From: Stenotrophomonas maltophilia D457
GTDB taxonomy: Bacteria; Pseudomonadota; Gammaproteobacteria; Xanthomonadales; Xanthomonadaceae
Direction of reading: 5' to 3'
Length of the DNA stretch: 64,000 bases
Assembly: GCF_000284595.1 (NCBI RefSeq)
Contig: NC_017671.1
Coordinates: forward strand, 2,079,001 to 2,143,000
Within the stretch, counting starts at the first letter, position 1; the number at the start of each line of letters is the position of its first letter. The notes beneath the pieces are model-generated. The model searched no databases. It was not told the DNA's origin and saw only the letters and a list, made by a program, of their open reading frames with translations. Position numbers and translations under genes: made by a program. This document shows positions 31,435 through 40,629 of this stretch, in pieces.

Positions 31435-32100
31435 TCAGTGTCGGGGCAGTTCAACCTGCAGGCCTGCGGCCTTCCATTCGGGATAGCCGGCGGCCAGTCG
31501 CTGCGCGCTGAGGCCGGCTTCGCGCAGCATCATCACTGCATCGTTGGACAGCACGCAGTAGGGCCCGCGGCAGTACGCGACAATGTGGACGGCGCGCGGC
31601 AGTTCGTCCATCCGCGCGTGCAGTTCCGTAGCGGGAATGTTCAGCGCGCCGGGCAGGTGCCCCAGATCGAATTCCTCGCGCGGCCGCACGTCCAGCAGTA
31701 CCACGCTGTCGCGTTGCTCCAGCAGCTGCTCGACGGTCAGCCCTTCCAGTGCATCGCGGCGCTGCAGGCTGTCGGTGAGGACGCCCTGCATTTCGCTGCG
31801 CTGGTGGTCGGCATAGTCGCGCAGCGCGGCCAGCAGGTTGGCCAGTGGGCCGTCAGCGCTGCGGTAGAGGATGCGCTTGCCGTCACGGCGGGTCTGCACC
31901 AGGCCGGCACGACGCAGCTGCTGCAGGTGCTGGGAGGTATTGGCCACCGACAGGCCGCTCAGTTCGGCCAGGCGCTCGACCGCACGCTCGCCCTGGGCGA
32001 TGTGCTCCAGCAGGGCCAGGCGGTGCGGGTGGCCCAGGGTGCGGGCGATCTCGGCCAGCGCTTCCAGCGCGGACGGCGGCAGCTCGGTTGCAGCGTTCAT
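31435..32100 (-). CDS. ArsR-family regulator fused to a rhodanese domain
   Basis: A 221-residue two-domain protein. The ArsR winged helix is about residues 8-95 (LGHPHRLALLEHIAQGERAVERLAELSGLSVANTSQHLQQLRRAGLV). The rhodanese domain is about 118-220 (VVLLDVRPREEFDLGHLPGALNIP; active loop AYCRGPYCVLSNDA). The only cysteines are the two in CRGPYC, so sulfur sensing most likely operates through the rhodanese persulfide rather than a metal site. The start is ATG 32100; a GTG at 32109 is possible. It is divergent from a DUF2938 membrane-protein gene, with a palindrome at 32128-32145 between them that it probably binds. Confidence 0.9.
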   Translation of the reverse strand: MNAATELPPSALEALAEIARTLGHPHRLALLEHIAQGERAVERLAELSGLSVANTSQHLQQLRRAGLVQTRRDGKRILYRSADGPLANLLAALRDYADHQRSEMQGVLTDSLQRRDALEGLTVEQLLEQRDSVVLLDVRPREEFDLGHLPGALNIPATELHARMDELPRAVHIVAYCRGPYCVLSNDAVMMLREAGLSAQRLAAGYPEWKAAGLQVELPRH

Positions 32101-32127
32101 GCCGGGCACGCTAGCATCGCTCTATCA

Positions 32128-32145
32128 TTCAAGCAAATAATTGAA
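32128..32145. promoter_or_regulatory. Candidate operator of the ArsR-rhodanese regulator
   Basis: TTCAAGCAAATAATTGAA (TTCAA-N8-TTGAA) is the only clear inverted repeat in the 55-base gap between the divergent ArsR-rhodanese and DUF2938 genes. It has the AT-rich centre typical of ArsR-family sites. Confidence 0.6.
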
Positions 32146-32155
32146 GGTAAGCGGA

Positions 32156-32662
32156 ATGAGTGGCTGGGCGACGACATTGGTGATCGATGCGGTAGTGATC
32201 GGCGTGGGCGCGACCGCGCTGATGGATCTGTGGGCGTTGCTGCAGTGCAGGCTGCTCGGCATTCCGTCGCTGGATTTTGCGATGGTCGGCCGCTGGCTCG
32301 GCCACCTGCGGCGTGGGCGCTTCCGCCATGAGGGCATTGGTCGTTCGCTGCCGGTGGCCGGCGAACGCGCGCTGGGGTGGACCGCGCATTACGTGATCGG
32401 TGTGGTCTTCGCCGTGTTGTTGCTGGCCGTGGTCGGGAACGGTTGGGTGCAGGCACCGACCCTGTGGCCGGCGCTGGCCTTCGGCATTCTCAGCGTTGCC
32501 GCGCCGTTCTTCATCCTGCAGCCGGGCATGGGCGCCGGCATTGCCGCTTCGAAGACCCCGGCGCCTGGCAAGGCGCGGCTGCGCAGCCTGGTGGCACACA
32601 GCGTGTTCGGCGCAGGCATGTACCTTTCCGCGCTGCTGTTGGCCGGGGTCCGTGCAGGATGA
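32156..32662 (+). CDS. DUF2938 integral membrane protein
   Basis: A 168-residue membrane protein with four or so helices (TTLVIDAVVIGVGATALMDLW, YVIGVVFAVLLLAVVGNGW, LWPALAFGILSVAAPFFILQPGMGAGIAAS, LVAHSVFGAGMYLSALLLAG). The conserved LDFAMVGRWLGHLRRGRFRH and GWTAHYVIGV segments match DUF2938. Function is unknown. The divergent ArsR-rhodanese regulator suggests a role in sulfur or reactive-sulfur handling. The ATG at 32156 has AAGG about 8 bases upstream. Confidence 0.85.
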   Translation: MSGWATTLVIDAVVIGVGATALMDLWALLQCRLLGIPSLDFAMVGRWLGHLRRGRFRHEGIGRSLPVAGERALGWTAHYVIGVVFAVLLLAVVGNGWVQAPTLWPALAFGILSVAAPFFILQPGMGAGIAASKTPAPGKARLRSLVAHSVFGAGMYLSALLLAGVRAG

Positions 32663-32703
32663 GCGAGAATCCGTAGGGTCACCGGCAACAGGAACATCCC
32701 CGC

Positions 32704-33507
32704 ATGGAAGCACCCGATCCCTTCACTGATGGCATGCCGCTGCCGTGGGCGTGGCGGGAAACATTGGCCGATGCGCGCATCGAGCGACAGTCGATCGGCG
32801 TATCGCGCGCAGACGTCGCCCGTGTGCATCGCCCGGGACAGGCTGATGCCTTCCTGAAATCGGAAGTGATCGATGCCTTCAGTGAGCTGGGCGATGAGAT
32901 CGCGCGCCTGCGCTGGCTGCAGGCGCAGGGCCAGCCGGCACCAACGGTAATTGCCACCGCCGAAGAAGCGGGCCGGCGCTGGTTGCTGATGAGCGCGCTG
33001 CCCGGCCGCGACCTGGCCTCGTCGCCTGAGCTTCCGCCCCAGCGCCTGGTGGAACTGCTGGCCGATGCGCTGCGGGGCCTGCATGCCATACCTGTGGCGG
33101 CCTGTCCGTTCGACCAGCGGCTGGCCTCGCGCCTGCAGGCCGCGCAGGCACGGGTCGAGGCGGGCCTGGTCGACGCCGATGACTTCGATGACGAGCGCCT
33201 GGGGCAGAGCGCACAGCAGGTGTTCGCCGAACTGCGCGCTACCCGGCCCAATCACGAGGATCTGGTGGTCAGCCACGGCGACGCCTGCCTGCCGAACCTG
33301 CTGGCAGCCGAAGGCCGTTTCAGCGGTTTCATCGACTGTGGCCGGCTGGGTGTGGCCGATCGCTACCAGGATCTGGCGCTCGCCGCGCGCAGCCTGGTCC
33401 ACAACTTCGGCGACACGCGCTGGGTCGCGCCGCTGTTCCGGCGCTATGGCGTTGTGCCCGACGAACGGCGGCTGGCGTTCTACCGTCTTCTCGACGAGTT
33501 CTTCTGA
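32704..33507 (+). CDS. aph(3')-IIc: Aminoglycoside 3'-phosphotransferase APH(3')-IIc
   Basis: A 267-residue APH(3')-II-type kinase. It has the catalytic Brenner loop VVSHGDACLPNLLA (about residues 192-205) and the Mg-binding GFIDCGRLGVADRYQDLALAAR (about 211-232). The terminal AFYRLLDEFF is shared with the neomycin phosphotransferases. It phosphorylates the 3'-OH of kanamycin, neomycin and related drugs. The IIc variant is the known chromosomal gene of S. maltophilia, and recognition of the N-terminal sequence plus the host context supports that name. It stands alone with its own short upstream gap (41 bases after the DUF2938 gene) and may be cotranscribed with it. Confidence 0.9.
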   Translation: MEAPDPFTDGMPLPWAWRETLADARIERQSIGVSRADVARVHRPGQADAFLKSEVIDAFSELGDEIARLRWLQAQGQPAPTVIATAEEAGRRWLLMSALPGRDLASSPELPPQRLVELLADALRGLHAIPVAACPFDQRLASRLQAAQARVEAGLVDADDFDDERLGQSAQQVFAELRATRPNHEDLVVSHGDACLPNLLAAEGRFSGFIDCGRLGVADRYQDLALAARSLVHNFGDTRWVAPLFRRYGVVPDERRLAFYRLLDEFF

Positions 33508-33573
33508 AACCTCGGAGGGCAGCGTAGGCAGGGCTGAACGGTGCCCTGCCGGCGGACCCGGGCGCCCTTAAAA

Positions 33574-33593
33574 GTGGACGAACGTTCGTTCAC
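33574..33593. promoter_or_regulatory. TetR operator upstream of tetR-like/DUF418 operon
   Basis: GTGGACGAACGTTCGTTCAC is a 20-base palindrome with one mismatched pair, 10 bases before the ATG of the tetR-like gene. The GAACGTTC core is typical of TetR/AcrR sites, and autoregulation is the simplest reading. Confidence 0.7.
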
Positions 33594-33603
33594 TATTTGT
33601 GGC

Positions 33604-34194
33604 ATGAACCGAGCCGACCGCAACGAGCAACGCATCGCGCAGATCCTGCAGGCCGCCCTGCAGTGCTTTCTCGTGAAGGGCTTCCACCAGACCAGCATGC
33701 GTGACATCGCGCAGGCGGCCGGCGTCAGCCTCGGCAATCTCTACAACCACTTCCCGGGCAAGGAGGCGATCATCCTTGCGGTGGCCGTGGCCGAAGGCGA
33801 GGAACTGGCACCGTTGCTGCAGCGACTGGCCGCGTCCGATGGCGAGCGCGCACGGGTGCTGGTTTTCCTTCAGGACTTCCACGCACTGTGCCGGCAACCG
33901 GAGTGGGCAACGCTCGCCGTCGAAGTGCTGGCCGAGAGCGCACGCAATCCGGCCGTGGCCGAGGCATTTGCGGCCAATCGCAGGCAATTGCAGGCGACGC
34001 TGGCCGAAGCCCTGCAGCAGGTGGCACGGCGCGAACGTCGGCGCCCCGTGCTGGCCCCGGCACTGCAGGCACAGGTGCTGCTGGATGCCATCGAAAGCGA
34101 TGCCCTGCGCCGAGGGCTGGGCGAAGCCGGGGGCACCGATGAGGCATCGCTGGATCTCGGCCTGCTTGCGCTGCTGCTGGGCGCACGCGCATGA
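33604..34194 (+). CDS. TetR/AcrR-family regulator coupled to a DUF418 gene
   Basis: A 196-residue TetR protein. The helix-turn-helix is QRIAQILQAALQCFLVKGFHQTSMRDIAQAAGVSLGNLYNHFPGKEAIIL (about residues 8-58). The C-terminal domain contains FLQDFHALCRQPEWATLAVEVLAESARNPAVAE, as in BetI/AcrR relatives. Its stop overlaps the ATG of the downstream DUF418 gene (ATGA), so the pair is one operon. A palindrome at 33574-33593 just before the start is the probable autoregulatory site. Confidence 0.9.
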   Translation: MNRADRNEQRIAQILQAALQCFLVKGFHQTSMRDIAQAAGVSLGNLYNHFPGKEAIILAVAVAEGEELAPLLQRLAASDGERARVLVFLQDFHALCRQPEWATLAVEVLAESARNPAVAEAFAANRRQLQATLAEALQQVARRERRRPVLAPALQAQVLLDAIESDALRRGLGEAGGTDEASLDLGLLALLLGARA

Positions 34195-35225
34195 GCGCCG
34201 TCGACCGGCGACTGCACGGCGTTGATCTGGCGCGTTACCTGGCCTTGGCCGGCATGGTGCTGGTCAACTTCCGCCTGGCGATGGCCGTGCCGGCAGAGGG
34301 CGCCGGATGGTTGGCAGGCGTCTTCCACTTTCTGGAAGGCAAGGCTTCGGCGACGTTCGTTACGCTGGCCGGGTTGGGCCTGGTACTGGGCACGCATCGG
34401 CAGGGTTGGTGGCCGGCCAGTGTGCAGACCTGGCGGCGCGCACTGTTCCTGCTGGTGCTGGGCCTGCTCAACCTGACGCTGTTCCCGGCCGATATCCTGC
34501 ATTACTACGCGGTGTATTTCGCGCTGGCCGTGCTGTGGCTGCGGGCCTCGCCGCGGGTGTTGCTGGCCAGCATCGTGGGGATCGCGGCCTGTTCGTTCTG
34601 GGCGTTGCTGCACTGGGACTACAGCCAGGGATGGAACTGGCAGACGCTGGAATACGCCGGTCTGTGGCAATGGCCGGGCGCGGCCCGCAACCTGCTGTTC
34701 AACGGGTTCCATCCGCTGCTGCCGTGGCTGTGCTTCTTCCTGCTGGGCATGCTGCTGGCGCGGCTGCAACTGTCGCAACCGCGGGTCCAGCGCGCGCTGC
34801 TGGTGCTGGGCCTGATGCTGATCGTGGCTGGACATGGCGTGCAGTACCTTGCGCAGGGAACGCCCTGGCAGGCGTGGCTGGGAACGCAGCCGATGCCACC
34901 GGGACCGGCCTACGTACTCACAGGCGCGGGCGCGGCCTGCAGTGTCATTGCCGCCTGCCTGTGGCTGACGCGTGTACGACCGGGTGACTGGCTGGAACCG
35001 TTCACCGCGGCCGGGCGCATGACCCTGACCCTGTACGTCGGCCATATCCTGCTGGGCATGGGCACGCTGGAAGGCCTGGGCCTGCTTGATGGCAGCGCGT
35101 CGCTCGCGTCGGTGCTGCTGTGGGCATTGTTGTTCCTGATGCTGGCCACGGGCGCAGCGTGGCTGTGGTCCTGGCGGTTCGCGCGGGGCCCATTGGAAGC
35201 GGTGATGCGACGCGTCGCCGGCTAG
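34191..35225 (+). CDS. DUF418 (YeiB-like) multi-pass membrane protein
   Basis: A 344-residue membrane protein with about nine or ten helices. Features are the N-terminal RLHGVDLARYLALAGMVLVNF, the DUF418 signature near the C-terminus (WLEPFTAAGRMTLTLYVGHILLGMG), and many Trp/Leu-rich spans. The N-terminal GVDxARxLALxGM motif links it to the heparan-alpha-glucosaminide acyltransferase/OpgC-like fold, so transmembrane acyl transfer is possible but unproven. It is translationally coupled to the TetR gene, which likely controls it. Confidence 0.88.
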   Translation: MSAVDRRLHGVDLARYLALAGMVLVNFRLAMAVPAEGAGWLAGVFHFLEGKASATFVTLAGLGLVLGTHRQGWWPASVQTWRRALFLLVLGLLNLTLFPADILHYYAVYFALAVLWLRASPRVLLASIVGIAACSFWALLHWDYSQGWNWQTLEYAGLWQWPGAARNLLFNGFHPLLPWLCFFLLGMLLARLQLSQPRVQRALLVLGLMLIVAGHGVQYLAQGTPWQAWLGTQPMPPGPAYVLTGAGAACSVIAACLWLTRVRPGDWLEPFTAAGRMTLTLYVGHILLGMGTLEGLGLLDGSASLASVLLWALLFLMLATGAAWLWSWRFARGPLEAVMRRVAG

Positions 35226-35324
35226 CACTTTGGTCGCGCAGGCACGATGTTGTGACGGACATGTCTGTGTCGCGGCCCGCGCATCTGCGATAGTGGCGGC
35301 AGGTAATACTCTCCGCTTGCATCC

Positions 35325-36329
35325 ATGTCATTCGCTTCGGCGCAGCATCTCGGCGAAGTCCTTCAGCAGTCCTATGGCATCACCGCCAATGCCGTGGTGC
35401 CACGCCCGGTTGGCGCCGATGCCAACGCCAGTGTGTATCGCATCGATGCACGGCGCGGGCAATGGTGGTTGAAGTGCCGCAGTTACCAGGTTGCCCCTGC
35501 CGTCTGGGACACCCTGCATTGGCTGCGCGGCACGCTGGGCATCGAGGAAATCGTCGCGCCCTGGCCGGCCCTGACCGGTGGAGCGTCAGTGCAGCGCTGG
35601 GGCCTGCAGTTCACCCTGTTCCCGTATGTGGAAGGCCAGTCCGGCTTCGAGGCGGCGTTGAGCCGCACGCAGTGGCAACGATTGGGCGAGGTGCTGCGGC
35701 GCCTGCACGAGGCGTGCCCGCCACCGGCGCTGCAGGAGGCGCTGCCGAGCCTGCGGATGGAAACCGCGGCGCTTGATACGGTCGGGCAATGGCTGGCCGG
35801 CGAGGGCCTGGCGGCCGCCAGGGATGGGCTGGGCCGCGCCTTCGTATCCGTCTGGGACCAGCAGCATGCGCGCATCGCGGCGCTGCATGCGCAGGCACTG
35901 CAGCTGCACGCGGCGTTGCAGGATGTCCCGGTGCGGCTGCACCTGTGCCACACCGACCTGCATGCCGGCAATCTGCTGATGGGCAATGACGGCAGCCTGC
36001 ACCTGATCGATTGGGATGGCCTGTCGCTGGCCCCGCGCGAGCGCGACCTGATGTTCATCGGTGGCGCGGTCGGTGGGCGCTGGGGGCGCGAGAACCCGTT
36101 GGGATTCGAGGAAGGCTATGGCAGTGACCGCGGCGATCCACGCTGGATCGCCTGGTACCGGCACTGGCGCATCCTGCAGGACCTGATCGAGTTCCAGCAG
36201 GTCCTGCTGGGCAGTGATGGAGAGGACCGTTCGCCGCAGCTGCGCCGGCAGTCGCTGCACTATCTGAGCGAGCAGTTCGCACCGGGCAATGTATTCGACG
36301 CGGCCGAGCGGGTGTATCGCGCGCTGTAG
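35325..36329 (+). CDS. aph(9)-Ic: APH(9)-type spectinomycin phosphotransferase
   Basis: A 334-residue kinase of the APH(9) group. It has LHLCHTDLHAGNLLMGNDGSL with the catalytic Asp (about residues 204-224), then HLIDWDGLSLAPRERDLMFIGGAVGG (about 226-251), and EEGYGSD. It aligns along most of its length with the Legionella spectinomycin 9-O-phosphotransferase as I remember it (GITANA, QWQRLGEVLRRLHE, LAPRERDLMFIGG). The Ic allele name is used for the S. maltophilia chromosomal gene, and is less certain here than the family. The TAG stop is part of a GTAG REP head (36326-36329). Confidence 0.78.
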   Translation: MSFASAQHLGEVLQQSYGITANAVVPRPVGADANASVYRIDARRGQWWLKCRSYQVAPAVWDTLHWLRGTLGIEEIVAPWPALTGGASVQRWGLQFTLFPYVEGQSGFEAALSRTQWQRLGEVLRRLHEACPPPALQEALPSLRMETAALDTVGQWLAGEGLAAARDGLGRAFVSVWDQQHARIAALHAQALQLHAALQDVPVRLHLCHTDLHAGNLLMGNDGSLHLIDWDGLSLAPRERDLMFIGGAVGGRWGRENPLGFEEGYGSDRGDPRWIAWYRHWRILQDLIEFQQVLLGSDGEDRSPQLRRQSLHYLSEQFAPGNVFDAAERVYRAL

Positions 36330-36443
36330 ATCCCACGCCATGCGTGGATGGCAGTTCCTACGATGAACCCTCACGCTGCGCGGCGGGTCGGGCATGGCCC
36401 AAATCTACAGGGGCGCGCGGTGTCTGCGCGGGGTGTGGATCTA
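36326..36443. repeat. GTAG REP elements whose heads form the stop codons of two convergent genes
   Basis: A GTAG-headed palindrome begins at 36326 (GTAGATCCCACGCCATGCGT, stem ACGC-cat-GCGT). Its TAG (36327-36329) is the aph(9) stop. On the other strand, GTGGATCTAC at 36434-36443 is the inverted head, and its CTA (36441-36443) is the stop of the DMT gene. A further CATGGC-CAAATCTAC lies between, at about 36393-36408. The gap has no gene. Confidence 0.7.
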
Positions 36444-37367
36444 CTCTGCGGGCTTGGCCGCTGCAGAGGCGGCTGCGCTGGCGGCGCGGCGCGACAGTAC
36501 GGCCTCGCGGTGGGCAATGTAGGCGTTGGCGGCGAGGATGATGCCGGCGCCGATGATCGTCCAGCGGTCCACGCTTTCGTTGAACAGCAGCCAGCCGAAC
36601 AGCGTTACCAGCGGCAGCTGCAGGAAGCTGATCGGGGTCAGCGCCGAGACTTCACCCAGGCGCAGCGCCCGCGTCCACAACAGCTGGCCGATGGTGCCGA
36701 GCACGCCGGTGGCCAGCAGCCACAGCCAGGCCACGCCGCTCGGCCAGACCCAGACGAACAGCGCCGGAAGCAGCGACAGCGGCACCCAGAACACGTAGGT
36801 GTAGAGCACCACGGTATCGGCGCTGTCGACGCGGGTGAGCTGCTTGATCTGGATCGCCACCAGCGAACTGAGCACCGCGGCGGCCACGGCGACCAGGCTG
36901 CCCGCGGTGAAGCCGGCGGTACCGGGTCGCACGATCACCAGCACACCGATGAAGCCGACCACGACCGCGGCCCAGCGGCGCACGCGCACGGTTTCACCCA
37001 GCCACAGCACGGCGGCAATGGTGACGAACAGCGGCGTGGAGTACGACAGCGACACCGCCTGCGCCAACGGCAGGTGGCCCAGTGCCCAGAACGCGCACAG
37101 CATCGAGCCCAGGCCAATCGCACTACGCACGAAATAGCGCGGCAGCTGCTGCGTCTTCAGCGGCGCACGGCCCGGCCGCAGCAGCATCGGCAGCAACGCC
37201 AGCAGGCCGAAGGCATTGCGGAAGAACGCCACTTCCTGGGTCGGAACGTAGCGTGTGGCATAGCGGATCGCTACCGCCATCAGGCCGAACGCCATCGTAC
37301 TGCCGAGCATCAACAGCGCCGCCCGCATCGGAGTGGCGCCGGGGGAGAGGGCGAGAGTGTTCACCAC
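36441..37367 (-). CDS. EamA/DMT-superfamily transporter
   Basis: A 308-residue drug/metabolite transporter with ten predicted helices and two EamA repeats ([61 protein letters not shown]; second half [52 protein letters not shown]). The C-terminal tail is Ala-rich and cytoplasmic. The GTG at 37367 overlaps the murB stop by 7 bases; GTG 37364 and ATG 37328 are alternative starts. The substrate is unknown. It is last in a minus-strand run with murB and pyrD. Confidence 0.88.
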   Translation of the reverse strand: MVNTLALSPGATPMRAALLMLGSTMAFGLMAVAIRYATRYVPTQEVAFFRNAFGLLALLPMLLRPGRAPLKTQQLPRYFVRSAIGLGSMLCAFWALGHLPLAQAVSLSYSTPLFVTIAAVLWLGETVRVRRWAAVVVGFIGVLVIVRPGTAGFTAGSLVAVAAAVLSSLVAIQIKQLTRVDSADTVVLYTYVFWVPLSLLPALFVWVWPSGVAWLWLLATGVLGTIGQLLWTRALRLGEVSALTPISFLQLPLVTLFGWLLFNESVDRWTIIGAGIILAANAYIAHREAVLSRRAASAAASAAAKPAE

Positions 37368-38422
37368 TGTGCGCCGAGCAGGCGGGGCTCCGGTTCGATC
37401 GGCACGCCGAACTTCTCCAGCACCGAGGCCGAGATGCGGCGCGCCAGCGCCAGCAGTTCAGCGCCGCTGGCATTGCCGTGGTTGACCAGCACCAGCGCGT
37501 GGCTGGGAGCCACGCCGGCATCGCCGTCGCGGAAGCCCTTCCAGCCGCAGGATTCGATCATCCAGGCCGCCGAGACCTTGCGCTTGTCGTCCTGCTCGGC
37601 CGGGAACACCGGCAGGTCGGGGAAATGCTGCAGCAGCACGTCGACCTGCTCCAGCGGCAGCACCGGGTTCTTGAAGAAGCTGCCGGCATTGCCGAGTACC
37701 TCCGGGTCGGGCAGCTTGCGGCGGCGGATCGCGATCACCGCATTGGCCACGTCCACCGCGCCCGGCAGCACCACGCCCTGCGCCTGCAGCTCTTCGCGGA
37801 TGCCGGCGTAGTCCATGCGCAGATCGTGCAGCAGTGGCAGTTTCAGTTCGATGGCGGTGATCAGGTAGCGATCGGGCTGTTGCTTGAACACGCTGTCGCG
37901 GTAGGCGAAACCACACTGTTCGTTATCCAGGCGCACCCAGGCCTGTTCCTGGCAGTCCCAGGCTTCGACCGCCTGGATGAACTCGCCGACCTGCGCGCCA
38001 TAGGCGCCGATGTTCTGGATCGGTGCGGCACCGGCGGTGCCGGGAATCAGCGCCAGGTTTTCCAGGCCGGACAGGCCTTCCTGCAGCGACCACATCACCA
38101 GGCCATGCCAGGGCACGCCGGCGCCGGCGCGGATCACGGCATGGTCGGCGCGGTGTTCAAGGAAACTGATGTCGCGGTTGCCGAACACCAGCACGGTACC
38201 GGGCAGGTCCTCGGCGATCAGGACGTTGCTGCCGGCACCCAGCACCAGCAGTGGGCCGTTGGCCACCTCGGGCAGTGCCAGCACCTCCGGCAGCAGCGCG
38301 GCATCGTGCAGTTCCAGCAGCTGTTCCGCATTGGCCTGCACGTGGAAGGTGTTCAGTCCCTGCAGCGGCGCATTTTGGGTGAGCGTCCAGCGCAGCGGGG
38401 CGTTGCCGTCGATGGTGTCCAT
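37361..38422 (-). CDS. murB: UDP-N-acetylmuramate dehydrogenase MurB
   Basis: A 353-residue type I MurB. It has FAD binding [17 protein letters not shown] (about residues 53-69) and [21 protein letters not shown] (about 123-143). The substrate Tyr/Arg segment is [11 protein letters not shown] (about 170-180), and the catalytic Ser is in [14 protein letters not shown] (about 237). The terminal Glu region is EPRLLGAQW. It reduces UDP-GlcNAc-enolpyruvate to UDP-MurNAc, the second committed step of peptidoglycan synthesis. The ATG at 38422 is chosen over the longer frame, which lies within pyrD. It lies 8 bases after pyrD and overlaps the DMT gene. Confidence 0.97.
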   Translation of the reverse strand: MDTIDGNAPLRWTLTQNAPLQGLNTFHVQANAEQLLELHDAALLPEVLALPEVANGPLLVLGAGSNVLIAEDLPGTVLVFGNRDISFLEHRADHAVIRAGAGVPWHGLVMWSLQEGLSGLENLALIPGTAGAAPIQNIGAYGAQVGEFIQAVEAWDCQEQAWVRLDNEQCGFAYRDSVFKQQPDRYLITAIELKLPLLHDLRMDYAGIREELQAQGVVLPGAVDVANAVIAIRRRKLPDPEVLGNAGSFFKNPVLPLEQVDVLLQHFPDLPVFPAEQDDKRKVSAAWMIESCGWKGFRDGDAGVAPSHALVLVNHGNASGAELLALARRISASVLEKFGVPIEPEPRLLGAQW

Positions 38423-38430
38423 GGGCGCGC

Positions 38431-39486
38431 TCACAGTGGGGCCACCGCGCCGCGGCTGGGCGCTTCGCGGCGGCGACGGATCGCCTCCACGCATTCGGAA
38501 ACCAGCGCCGGTCCACGGAAGATCAGGCCGCTGTAGCACTGCACCAGCGCGGCACCGGCCGCCATCTTGGCCACGGCATCGGCACCGGACAGGATGCCGC
38601 CGACGCCGACCAAGGGCACCGACTCGGGCAGGCGCGAGCGCAGGCGGCGCAGCACCAGCGTGGACTGCTCCAGCACCGGCGCACCGGACAGGCCACCGGC
38701 CTCGTTGGCCAGCGGATCGCCGGCCACCTTGCTGTGGTCGATGGTGGTGTTGGTGGCGATCACGCCGTCCACCTGCAGCTCGCCCAGCACGCGGGCGGCG
38801 GCATCGATGTCGCGCTCGCTGAGGTCCGGCGCCACCTTCACCAGCATCGGTACGCGGCGGCCGTGGCGGGCCGCGAGCTCTTCCTGGCGGTCACGCAGCA
38901 GGCTGACCAGCTGGCGCAGCGCGGTTTCTTCCTGCAGTTCACGCAGGCCGGCGGTGTTGGGCGAGGAAATGTTGACAGTGATGTAGTCGGCCAGCGCGTA
39001 CACCTTGTCCAGGCAGGCGATGTAATCGTCCACGGCCTGTTCGTTGGGGGTGTCCTTGTTCTTGCCGATGTTGATGCCGAGCAGGCCGCGGCGGTTGCGC
39101 GCGCGCTCGACGTTGCGCACCAGTGCGTCCACGCCTGCATTGTTGAAGCCCATGCGGTTGATGATCGCGTTGTGTTCCGGCAGGCGGAACAGGCGCGGCT
39201 GCGGATTGCCGGCCTGCGGGCGCGGGGTGATCGTGCCGATTTCGACGAAGCCGAAGCCGAGCGCGAACAATGCATCGATGTGCTCCCCGTTCTTGTCCAG
39301 GCCGGCGGCCAGGCCGACCGGGTTGGGGAACGTCAGCCCGAACACCGTGCTGGGCATCGGCGCGATGCGTGCGGCCAGCAGCGGCGTGGTGCCGGTGCGA
39401 TAGGCCAGGTCCAGTGCGGACAGGCCGAGGCCGTGGGCGCGCTCGGCGTCGAGCGAGAACAGGAAGGGGCGGGCAAGCGAATACAT
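38431..39486 (-). CDS. pyrD: Quinone-dependent dihydroorotate dehydrogenase PyrD
   Basis: A 351-residue class 2 dihydroorotate dehydrogenase. The N-terminal membrane-associating helices begin [24 protein letters not shown] and orotate motifs are [55 protein letters not shown], and the NISSPNT block (about residue 178). The FMN phosphate site is [32 protein letters not shown]. It oxidises dihydroorotate to orotate in pyrimidine synthesis, passing electrons to ubiquinone. It lies directly before murB, as in other Xanthomonadaceae. Confidence 0.97.
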   Translation of the reverse strand: MYSLARPFLFSLDAERAHGLGLSALDLAYRTGTTPLLAARIAPMPSTVFGLTFPNPVGLAAGLDKNGEHIDALFALGFGFVEIGTITPRPQAGNPQPRLFRLPEHNAIINRMGFNNAGVDALVRNVERARNRRGLLGINIGKNKDTPNEQAVDDYIACLDKVYALADYITVNISSPNTAGLRELQEETALRQLVSLLRDRQEELAARHGRRVPMLVKVAPDLSERDIDAAARVLGELQVDGVIATNTTIDHSKVAGDPLANEAGGLSGAPVLEQSTLVLRRLRSRLPESVPLVGVGGILSGADAVAKMAAGAALVQCYSGLIFRGPALVSECVEAIRRRREAPSRGAVAPL

Positions 39487-39494
39487 GCGTCGGT

Positions 39495-40265
39495 TCAGTC
39501 CAGCGTGCCGAGGAAGGCTCGGGTTCGATATTCAAAAGCAACCTGGCCGTCGACCGCGTGGGCGGCGAACAGGTGCTGCAGAGCGTCGATCATCGGTGCG
39601 TGGCGCGGATGACCGGGTTGAGGGGCGTAGGAGGAGGACAGCAGGCGCCCGCGCAGGGCGTCGAAGTCCAGGTGCTGCACGTTCGGCAGCTCCACCCTGC
39701 CGCGCAGGCCAGCGCCGAACCAGGCCTGCATGGTGGCGTCGTCCTGGTAGCGCTCGGCCACGGCGGTGTAGTCGGTGCCGTAGTCCAGCAGCAGCTGTTC
39801 GTACCCGATCAGGAACGGGCTCGCATCGAGCAGGCGAGAATTCCAGTAGATGAGGGCCTGGCCGCCGGGGCGCAGGATGCGCTGCCACTCGGCGCGTACC
39901 GCCACGGTGTCGAACCAATGGAAGGCCTGCGCGACGCTGACCAGATCGATGCTGGCATCGTCCAGCGCGGTGGCCTCGGCGCGGCCGTCCACCGCACGGA
40001 ACTGCGGGTACTGCGGTGCCAGCCATTCTTCGGCCGCGCCCCGCATGGCCGCATTGGGCTCAACCGCGACAACAGGATGGCCGCTGGCCAGGAACAGGCG
40101 GCTGGAAATGCCGGTACCGGCGCCGATGTCAGCCACACGCGCCTGCTGGCTGACACCCATCGGGCCATGCAGCCACTCCAGCAGCGCGGGTGGGTAGTCG
40201 GGCCGGTAGCGGACGTAGTCGGCGACGCGGCTGCTGAAGCGTTCAGTGCTGTCGGAGGCGGTCAT
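39495..40265 (-). CDS. Class I SAM-dependent methyltransferase
   Basis: A 256-residue methyltransferase of the methyltransferase_11 type: motif [30 protein letters not shown] (about residues 42-70), motif [15 protein letters not shown], and motif [17 protein letters not shown]. The AQAFHWF-D block is typical of a group of unassigned Trm/ubiquinone-like methyltransferases, so the substrate cannot be named. The start is ATG 40265. It lies 8 bases upstream of pyrD and 4 bases downstream of the small membrane-protein gene, so it probably heads or shares the pyrD-murB transcript. Confidence 0.88.
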   Translation of the reverse strand: MTASDSTERFSSRVADYVRYRPDYPPALLEWLHGPMGVSQQARVADIGAGTGISSRLFLASGHPVVAVEPNAAMRGAAEEWLAPQYPQFRAVDGRAEATALDDASIDLVSVAQAFHWFDTVAVRAEWQRILRPGGQALIYWNSRLLDASPFLIGYEQLLLDYGTDYTAVAERYQDDATMQAWFGAGLRGRVELPNVQHLDFDALRGRLLSSSYAPQPGHPRHAPMIDALQHLFAAHAVDGQVAFEYRTRAFLGTLD

Positions 40266-40269
40266 GGCG

Positions 40270-40554
40270 TCAGTTCGACACCGCCGCCAGCCACGCCAGG
40301 CCGCCGAAGAACAGGATGAAGACCACGATGGCGGCAAGTGCCGCGCCGACCATGACCCAGCCCAGCACCAGGCCGGTGACGGCCAGGCCATCGCCTTCCA
40401 GTTCGTGCGGGCGGCGGCGGATTTCGGCGCGGGCCATGTGGCCGGTGATGATGGCGACGATGCTGGCCACGAAGGGCAGGACGGTCCAGCTGGCGATGCC
40501 CATGACCAGGCTGACCACGGCCAGGGCGCTTGTCTGTCGGGGTGCCACGCTCAT
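40270..40554 (-). CDS. Small DUF4190 membrane protein
   Basis: A 94-residue protein with two membrane helices joined by a short loop (TSALAVVSLVMGIASWTVLPFVASIVAIITGHMARAEIRR, then GDGLAVTGLVLGWVMVGAALAAIVVFILFF), the DUF4190 pattern. The GHMARAEIRRRPHELEGDGLAVTGLVLGW segment is the family signature. The start at ATG 40554 has AAGGAGG about 7 bases upstream. Function is unknown. It lies 4 bases from the methyltransferase gene. Confidence 0.85.
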   Translation of the reverse strand: MSVAPRQTSALAVVSLVMGIASWTVLPFVASIVAIITGHMARAEIRRRPHELEGDGLAVTGLVLGWVMVGAALAAIVVFILFFGGLAWLAAVSN

Positions 40555-40629
40555 CGGGGTCCTCCTTGGCAGTGTGCACATGATAGTGCCTCTGCCCCGG
40601 CAATCCCATGCCCGGCGGATGGGATGGCA

